NCBI GenBank assembly: GCA_033439685.1
Contig: JAUEDM010000004.1
Location: forward strand, 1,550,001 to 1,614,000
From: Apodospora peruviana
Lineage: Eukaryota > Ascomycota > Sordariomycetes > Sordariales > Lasiosphaeriaceae
Direction of reading: 5' to 3'
DNA length: 64,000 nt
The notes beneath the pieces were generated by a model, which did not search any database, was not told the origin of the DNA, and was given only the letters and a program-made list of their open reading frames with translations. The translations under genes and the position numbers were made by a program. Positions 57,434-64,000 of this stretch are shown in pieces; within the stretch, counting starts at the first letter, position 1, and each line of letters opens with the position of its first letter.

Positions 57434-58860
57434 CTAGATAAGCTCACGACGTTCCGTGGGCATGTACACTTCTAGTGCGCGGAGTATCTTTTGATACAAA
57501 AACAACATGCACCCGCTCTGAATGCTAGTCCACACCGCCCTGGGGCCGACTCCCCTGAACCACCCTCCAACGCCCTCAGTCTTGTAGATAATCCTGAGGC
57601 CGGTGACAACTGATGATGTGTCCAGATAGCCTGCGCCAGGCCTTGGCGTATGGGTAGATGGCGACGAGGTTGATATCAGTCGCTTTTGGAGTTTTTGTGC
57701 TGCCGTCTCGCCTGTGGGTCTGGGGTGCCCATCTTTCGCCGTCGTGGGAGTCCCCGGTGGTTTTGTCGGGTTGATGACGTGACTATTTTCTGTTGGTGTA
57801 TTGACCTGCGTCTGGAGTCTGGTCTTTACCACGTCGAGGGGGCAAGTCATTGTGCCCGCCAAGCCGCCTGCTGCAGCGCCTGTCAGCAGCTCGAGCTGCC
57901 AGCCGATTTCGCGACTCTCCCTCCAGCGGCGGGCCCATGTTTGGCCCTGTTCGTAGAACATAAATTGTAGGGCAGAAAATGGAAGGTCTCGGTACAGAGT
58001 AGCCTTGTAGCCGTAAAAGAGCGCGGAGAAGCCTTCGTTTCTGACGATTGTTCGTACAGCATCGCTGGTGCCCCTATAATTGTATCCTGAAGAAAAGAAT
58101 GGGTTGTTGAATCGCCCTTGCAGTTGCAGGCGCGTCTTGAGCACCTCGGATGGCACATAGACTATCGATGCAGCGAAGTCGCCGAGGAATCCTATATGGA
58201 AGCGCTGGTCAGACAAAGGCAACTTCTAGCCACAGCACGCCACATTGACTTACCACTAGCCAGGTATGCCAAATGGGGCTGGATGCCGTAGTCGAGCATG
58301 TGCCGCTTGCTGTACTCGTAGGTGCCAAAGAACAAAACGGTTCCGGGGAAGGAGCCCAGCAGAGCCGGAAGCCACCCGCCGTAAAGCCCGCGCCGAACTC
58401 CCTCTTGTCGGAAGATCTTGTAGTACGAGGAGCCCAGAGAGGTATACTTGGGCGGAATGTGCGGATCGCCCTGCTGCCGGGTTTTTACCGTGTCGAGCGA
58501 GTGCATGAGCATATCGCCGCTGGTGCCCCCGAGCCCGCCGGCAAGCATGGTCTTGTCATGACTGTCAGCGATGACACCAAGGGTGAAAAATGGTGGGCGA
58601 GTAAGGCGGGTTCAACCTACATGCAAATACGGCGGGCGGCGCAACTCCAGGTCCTCATCTTCCGAATTCATATTGCGCTCCGAGGGCGGCGGTTCCGATC
58701 GAGTATTGACATGCGGCAAGAAGTCCCCTTGTTCCGTAGTTCCATTATTGAGTAAGGCTCCGGAGGCTGAAGGCGGCGGCGTGCGTGAGAAGAAGGTCGA
58801 GGTCGGCGCCTTGTGCGCGTCGGAAACGAGCGTGCTGGCGATCTCGTAGCCAAGGCCCAT
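57434..58860 (-). CDS. Mitochondrial carrier, MME1 (YMR166C) type, 431 aa
   Basis: Minus-strand exons 58621..58860, 58254..58551 and 57434..58191; donors GTAGGT and GTAAGT, acceptors AAG and TAG. Three solute-carrier repeats carry signature motifs 'SLDTVKTRQQG', 'VPSEVLKTRLQLQG' and 'CPLDVVKTRLQTQ'. The block 'RLQLQGRFNNPFF' followed by 'SGYNYRG' is characteristic of the yeast YMR166C/Mme1 group as I recall it; that protein is reported to export magnesium across the inner mitochondrial membrane. The N-terminal ~80 residues and a Pro/Ser/Thr-rich insert in the third repeat's matrix loop are longer than in typical ~300-aa carriers. The first signature has Ser in place of Pro, as in that subgroup. 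Substrate assignment is by family only. Confidence 0.85.
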
Positions 58861-59402
58861 CGCCTTTTAGGGAAAGTAGAGGAGAATGAAGGAATTCTGC
58901 CGCTTGGGTTGCGGACAGAACTTGTTTGAGGCGACCCAAGCTCAGAATTCGGAACGGCGCATAAACATCACGGAGGTTTCGAGGTTCAAATTTTGGGTCG
59001 TGACCGGCACCCGTTCGACAAGCTCCGAGACGCTAGCTTTATCGGCGGCAGGGCCAACTTTTTTCGTAATTCCGACAGTTGGAGACGGCCACTTCGGTCC
59101 GTGCATATGCGCAGCGCAAAATACTACCAACTCCTACGTCAGGTTTACGGATGCAGGGCACTTCTGCCTAACCCGAATTACCACTGCAACTGGAGTACCG
59201 AGTGATTCTCGATTAACAACACCGTCTCTCCCCTGCTGTTGTGTCTTTGCAGTTTTCTTCAATGCTCTTTGAGTTTTGCCTTAATGATACAAATTTCATA
59301 CAATCTACCTCCGTACGCAGTACAGTACCGTGTGAGAACCGGTGCTGACAGGAAGCTAGAGCTGAAGAGCTACCGTACGTCACTGTCTCAAAGTTCCGCA
59401 TA
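58861..59402. other. Intergenic region IMP2 / carrier
   Basis: Contains the carrier promoter (left) and the IMP2 3' flank (right). Short overlapping frames only. Confidence 0.55.
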
Positions 59403-60030
59403 TCAGAACAATCCCTTGTGCAGTCCCGGCCGCTCTGGATGTTCCCACCACCGGACCCGTCCCGCCCGATCCCACGGCAGAAGTATATGTGTGATGCGCC
59501 CCGTGATGAGATGAGCCGAAATAGGTCCGTAGTAGTTGCTGTCCTTGGTGTTCTCTCCGTCGCCCTCGACCCATACATGTCCCTCGGGCACGTTGACGTA
59601 TTCGTACGGGTACGGCGGTCTGGTCCGCACTCTGTCGCCTTCCAAGGCAACGATTCTCTTCACTTGGGTTGTTTTCGGATTCTCCGGGCTCCTATTTGTG
59701 CATGCGTGCGCGCTAGGTGTCAGATGAAGAGGAAAAGAAAGAAAGGAGAACTGGCGGCGCATCTTCTGACCTAAAGATCACAATCATGCCACGCTTCAGA
59801 TTCTTCCACGAATAGCGCTTGTATGTCAAACACAGATCCCGACGCAGTGACTCGTTGTAGTGAGGGTTTAGGAAGGGATACATGGATGGTCCGTTGATGA
59901 ATGTAAGGTCGGCCACATATTCTTTGACACATATGAGCGGAGGAAGCCATGTCGCGTAGCGGATGAGGTGGTGCGTAAATTGACCGAGAAACGACCTTGC
60001 CTGTGTCCCCGCGCTCCCCCATCGTGCCAT
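59403..60030 (-). CDS. IMP2: Mitochondrial inner membrane protease subunit 2, 182 aa
   Basis: Minus-strand exons 59771..60030 and 59403..59691. The donor is GTCAGA; the phase-2 junction gives V-I-F-R-S-P-E-N-P. This is a signal-peptidase I family serine protease with a Ser-Lys dyad: S49 in 'GPSMYPFLNP' and K98 in 'VKRIVALEGDRV'. The later conserved boxes 'VPEGHVWVEGDG', 'DSNYYGPI' and 'GRITHILLP' are in order. One N-terminal hydrophobic segment ('YATWLPPLICVKEYVADLTF') would place the active site in the intermembrane space. Imp1/Imp2 remove sorting signals from proteins such as cytochrome c1. The 'NYYGPI' and length favour Imp2 over Imp1; the alternative is possible but less likely. Confidence 0.9.
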
Positions 60031-60523
60031 TGGACCCGTCAGGCAAACGTCGAGGCGCCGAAGGTGTTCGTGGTCACGAATGCGAACTAGGATGCCATCA
60101 TTTAGGAGACGACGAATCTATAAAGCTAAGTAAGACTTTTAGAGGGGCCAACTGGTATTGAATATTGATATGATAACCGATAACGGGATGGAAAGTAGGT
60201 TCCCCCGATAAATGCATATCGCTTGATTTCATATAGCAAACGTCTACCGAACCGCTTTCGTCCTCCTTCCGCCCTTTTTATTATATCCGTAACTGATGCC
60301 AAACATCGCAGTCTAAAGTAACTACCTCTAGGTACTGCCAATGGGTAACATTTGCACGCCTGTATAGAGTAGAGGCCAGTCCTGTGTCGTGATATACCAT
60401 TGACATCCAATGCCGCTAGAACCACGCCAACTCTCATGCGCTTTTGTACCTGAAGCGCGAAATACGAACTTGGATCCCAGTACGAGAGAGCTTTGCGGTA
60501 GGTCTTGATTCTTTGTGGGTCCT
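60031..60523. other. Intergenic region IMP2 / SUI2
   Basis: Both genes are on the minus strand, so this is the IMP2 promoter plus the SUI2 3' UTR. Nothing else was recognised. Confidence 0.6.
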
Positions 60524-61685
60524 CTAGACCGTCTCGGGGATATTATCGTCGGACTCGCTGACGCTTTCGTCGCCACTGACTTCGGCGTTCTCGCGCTCAC
60601 GTTTCTCCATGAGAGCTTGAAGCTCTGCGTCGTCGGACTCTGTGACGGCCTTGGGCTCCATCTTTACCACCAGCTGGCCACCCGCCGCTTGGATGCTCGC
60701 CCGAATGTCAACAATGGCGTCTTCTAACCTCGCGATACCAGCGTTCTTGTCCAGGCATGTGTTGGTGAGGCTGCACGGCGTTAGTCCACAGCTAATACGT
60801 CAGAAGAAAAGGCTATATACGTACACATAGAGAGGAGGTGAGACGAGTCTGCACTTGACCTGTGTGTCTGCGGTGTTCCGAGCCTCAGCCGTGCGCAGAG
60901 CAGTCTTGATGGCATCGATGCCCTCGTAGCCGAAGCAGGTAACCTCGACATCGGCACGGACTTTAGTTGGCTGGGGGGTCAGTCGCTTGCCGATATAGGA
61001 CTTTAGCTCCTCGGCAACAGGCTCGCTGGGGAATTCGATGTCGTTCCAAACGTCGGGGTTTCTTCGCGGGTGTATGTTAGCAGGTAAACTGAGGAGATAC
61101 ACACCAGAAGCAGGAGACATACGTTATTGAAAGCTTAAAAGCATCAAGCGAATGCCCGTATTTCTTGTTCAGGGGCCAGCCTATCGTCTCGTACAGTTTC
61201 TCGATCGGAGTCAATGTCTTCTCGGCAACGTGTCGCATGATAGAATGGACGATCTTGCTCTTGTTGTAGCGTTCTTCGCAGCGGATGATATCCTCGGGCG
61301 AGACACGGCGCTTAGACAAATCGATATAACCTATTGTCAAGATTTAGCACCAGGTTGCCACCAAGGTGCCAAAGCGCCTTACCTTTCTCCTTGTCGACAC
61401 GCAGCACGACGACAACCTCATTTCGGCCAACTCGAATCAACTTTTGGATACTGCGGATACGACGTCTGGATAGTTCGGAAAGCAGAATCATGCCATCGAT
61501 GTTGTCGTACTCGAGCAGCTTAACATAAGCACCCATGTCGGCGATCTGGATCGTGTTAGCATGGTTGCGCTGCTATCCTGAGCCTGACGAGGCGCCCATA
61601 GCTGTACCTGTTTAACGTTGACCATCACAAAGGAGTCAATTTCGGGGTACTTCTCCTCGTAGAAGCGGCAGTTAGAGTACGACAT
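60524..61685 (-). CDS. SUI2: Translation initiation factor eIF2 alpha subunit, 310 aa
   Basis: Minus-strand exons 61608..61685, 61383..61545, 61123..61330, 60825..61061 and 60524..60770. Donors are GTACAG, GTAAGG, GTATGT and GTACGT; branch points GCTAAC or GACTAAC precede most acceptors. The protein starts MSYSNCRFYEEKYPE. The S1 RNA-binding domain includes 'LLSELSRRRIRS', whose serine (position 52 counting Met, the classical Ser51) is the site of eIF2 kinases. A helical domain and an alpha/beta domain follow ('KKYGHSLDAFKLSI', 'EVTCFGYEGIDAIK'), with an acidic tail ending 'SESDDNIPETV'. It is part of the eIF2-GTP-Met-tRNAi complex, and phosphorylation inhibits eIF2B and turns on the general amino acid response. 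Length and every junction fit the family. Confidence 0.95.
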
Positions 61686-62564
61686 GTTGTCGGCGGGCGC
61701 CCTTCCCAGGCGGGGCAATCGTGGGATAGATGGAAGTTGAAGGTAGTGCTGGGATGCCCAAGGGGGAGCGCAATGCTGAAATGAAGTTCGGGTGCTTTAT
61801 CAAAGATAATAGATGTCGGATATACACTAGAAGCAGCTTCCCTTGAGGCTGGCGACTTGGACTGTGGCGGCGATCGAGTTGATTGTCGTGGAGAGAGTCA
61901 CGAAAGTACAGAGCAATTTCAGATGCCAGCCAAAAAATTACGTGCAGTTGAACTGAGAAAGTGGGCTGTGGCTGGTGCCCCCTCAGGCCCCCTCTGGCAC
62001 AGGCCCCTCATTGGGCTGTGCGCTACGGATACGGGGTGTATGGTTTATCCAACGCGCTGTGGTTGAGTGAGGGGTGGGTGCCGGGGCTGGTGGAGCATCT
62101 GGATTTCCAGGCTGGGTTGGGCTCTGGAACCATCAACCCCGGGCCGTGCTAGGCCAGGGTTCAAGGGGCCACAACGCCAGTTCGCCGTGCTTTGCCGAGA
62201 GTGAGACCCAGCAAAGCGACGTCAGGGCAATCCACCGGGAAACCAGGGCAGCTGTTTGCAAGGTGTAGAGACTCGGAGCACCCGACCGCTCGGGTGCACG
62301 TGGTCCCAGAAGTTTCGACACCTCTTCAAGCTCTTGTTCAACATTCCGGTTCCCTACTTCTACTCTAGACCTAGCCAGGGACGCCAGGGACCTACCAAAG
62401 ACGAAGTTATGCGCGAACTTAGATTTGGGCGCGTTTGACCTGTGTGGGGGAAGCGAATCAAACGAATACTTTGTCATTCTACGAGGAATCAAGACCAACT
62501 TTACAAGCACACACATACGCCCTCAGTCACAGTTCCAGTCCCGGTCACAGTCACAGTCACAGTC
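61686..62564. other. Divergent promoter region SUI2 / NTE1
   Basis: 879 bp separate two divergent starts. No other gene was seen. The last ~40 bases before NTE1 carry a CACAGT hexamer repeat. Confidence 0.6.
62544..62563 (+). repeat. Hexamer repeat (TCACAG)n immediately before NTE1 start
   Basis: About three TCACAG units lie directly upstream of the ATG at 62565, with related CAGTCACAG/CAGTCC words from 62523. They lie in the likely 5' leader of NTE1. Confidence 0.7.
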
Positions 62565-64000
62565 ATGGAATCAGCCAGCAACATGTCGGCGACTCTCAGT
62601 CTCGGCACGGCCATATCAGAGACGGCTTCCGCCATGGTCGACAGCTCCCCGGGTGCCTTGTCGTCGGCCGTGGTGATGGCTGGCGATATTGCCCAATCCA
62701 ACAGTTCCTCAACTTGGCTCGGTCTCTTTGCCAGACTCATCATCTGGGTTCTGCAGGTGGTGTCGACCATTCTGTATTTTGTCATTAAGTTGGCTACCAT
62801 TTCGGTTCCCTCCTTTCTCTTCACCTTCTTCTCAACAAGTCTAACTGTTACTATGAATGCAACTACCCTGTGAGTCAACGTCCTCAACCCCCCCATGTGT
62901 TGGCAGAGCTGACGTGACATGATGTGCCTTTTCTTCAGCATGCTGATCATAGGAGCAATGATTTCGGCCGTGACATGGGTCGTCAGGTATCGTTATCTCA
63001 ACATGTACTCGCGGCTTCCCCCTGAGCCTCAGCGCAAAGAGCCGGATGTTGATCTGTTCCCCGATACCCAGGAGGAAGGGATCAAGTCCGGACTTTCGAG
63101 CTATTTCGATGAGTTTCTCAGTGCGATTAAGATTTTTGGCTATCTTGAGCGGCCTGTCTTTCACGAGTTAACCCGCAGTATGCAGACGAGGAAGCTTATA
63201 GCGGGTGAGACACTCAACCTCGAGGACGAAAAGGGCTTTTGCCTCGTCGTGGATGGCTTGGTTGAGATATTCGTCAAGTCAGCTAGGGATAACCGCAATC
63301 CCTTCAATGGTGCTCATTCACAGGGCTCAGCCGAGTTTCCTTCCAGCGAGGAAGAGAGCTATAGCCCCGGCCACCAGCGCTACCAACTATTAACCGAAGT
63401 TCGAAACGGTGCTCCCATGTCATCACTGTTCTCCATAATGTCTCTGTTCACTGAAGACATCCAGCTTCACCACACGGACGATGACAACTCGGAACCAGGG
63501 ACTGCCACTTCCAGTACTGCTGTCCCTGCGTATCCGATGAGCGCCGACTTCCGGAAACCCCACGACATGCCAGTTTCCTTTCCAAATAGCCCGCACTTGG
63601 ACGGGACTGGAAACGACAACGCCGCTGACCTCTCTAATCCTCTCACGCTCTCAACTACTGCCCAGCGTCTACCAAATATCCCGCACATGTCACTTGAGGC
63701 TTCAGGTCATAATAGACCGCGCAGACCCGTGCCAAAGAGGAATGCAACCAGCTCGGCCCACCCCGATATCATTGCAAGAGCAACAGTAGACACGACAATA
63801 GCCATCATCCCAGCAAGCGCGTTCCGGCGACTTATAAGAATATATCCAAAGGCGACGGCGCACATCGTCCATGTCATTCTTTCTCGTTTCCAAAGAGTAA
63901 CCCTTGCAACCGCATATAGTTACCTCGGCTTGACTGGGGAGGTGCTGCAAATAGAACGGAACATGCTAAAGTATACAACTCGACAGCTTCCTAACCACCT
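62565..64000 (+). CDS. NTE1: Lysophospholipase NTE1 (patatin-like), N-terminal part; runs off window
   Basis: Exons 62565..62869 and 62939..>64000. The donor is GTGAGT; the phase-2 junction gives T-L-M-L-I-I-G-A-M. The second exon stays open to the last base, so the catalytic patatin domain lies beyond the window. Two membrane segments are visible: residues ~50-100 ('LFARLIIWVLQVVSTILYFV' and following) and 'MLIIGAMISAVTWVV'. The cytosolic part then has 'FGYLERPVFHEL' and 'GFCLVVDGLVEIFVKS', a cyclic-nucleotide-binding-like domain interrupted by a Ser/Pro-rich insert, and 'TIAIIPASAFRRLIRIYPKATAHIV'. NTE1 is an ER phospholipase B that deacylates phosphatidylcholine to glycerophosphocholine. 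Domain order and the interrupted CNB domain match fungal NTE1. Confidence 0.9.

Overview
The window is nuclear DNA of a filamentous ascomycete (Pezizomycotina; Sordariomycetes is my best guess from the look of the proteins, which is an inference). Genes carry 0-5 short introns (mostly 50-130 bases) with GTRNGT-like donors and GCTAAC/TACTAAC-like branch points. They lie on both strands as independent units separated by 0.1-5 kb, and the products are typical fungal housekeeping proteins. I support 21 protein genes. Two are cut by the window ends: an asteroid/XPG-like protein on the left and NTE1 on the right. I saw no tRNA, rRNA, CRISPR array or intact transposon.

Left third (1-21.4 kb): 3' part of an asteroid-like gene; a 9-bp minisatellite; deoxyhypusine hydroxylase (LIA1); RNA polymerase I subunit RPA12 (minus); the large cohesin loader SCC2/Mis4; a flavocytochrome b2-type L-lactate dehydrogenase; an oversized Rab GTPase; and a 1,244-residue homeodomain plus C2H2 regulator (minus) whose C-terminal half is built from five copies of an ~80-residue helical module.

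Middle (21.4-47 kb): a 3.2-kb gene-free region; a conserved 'developmental regulator'-type protein; an anoctamin/Ist2-like membrane protein (minus); a small PD-(D/E)XK nuclease-like gene in an AT-richer setting, readable through an in-frame TAG only if a 48-base intron is removed; an SH3 protein; an aromatic amino acid decarboxylase; ALG5 (minus); a disordered conserved fungal protein (minus); and a 5-kb gene-free divergent intergenic region.

Right third (47-64 kb): PP4 regulatory subunit 3 (PSY2), which appears to need a GC-AG intron; squalene epoxidase ERG1 (minus); a 1,056-residue PPR-like, probably mitochondrial protein (minus); an MME1-type mitochondrial carrier (minus); inner membrane peptidase IMP2 (minus); eIF2-alpha SUI2 (minus); and the start of lysophospholipase NTE1, transcribed divergently from SUI2.

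The genes do not form a pathway cluster. Loose themes are translation (LIA1, SUI2), mitochondria (carrier, IMP2, PPR protein), lipid and ER function (ERG1, NTE1, ALG5, anoctamin) and chromosome or transcription machinery (SCC2, RPA12, PSY2). Exon coordinates were derived by hand from splice signals, reading phase and family knowledge. Every multi-exon model below sums to a whole number of codons.
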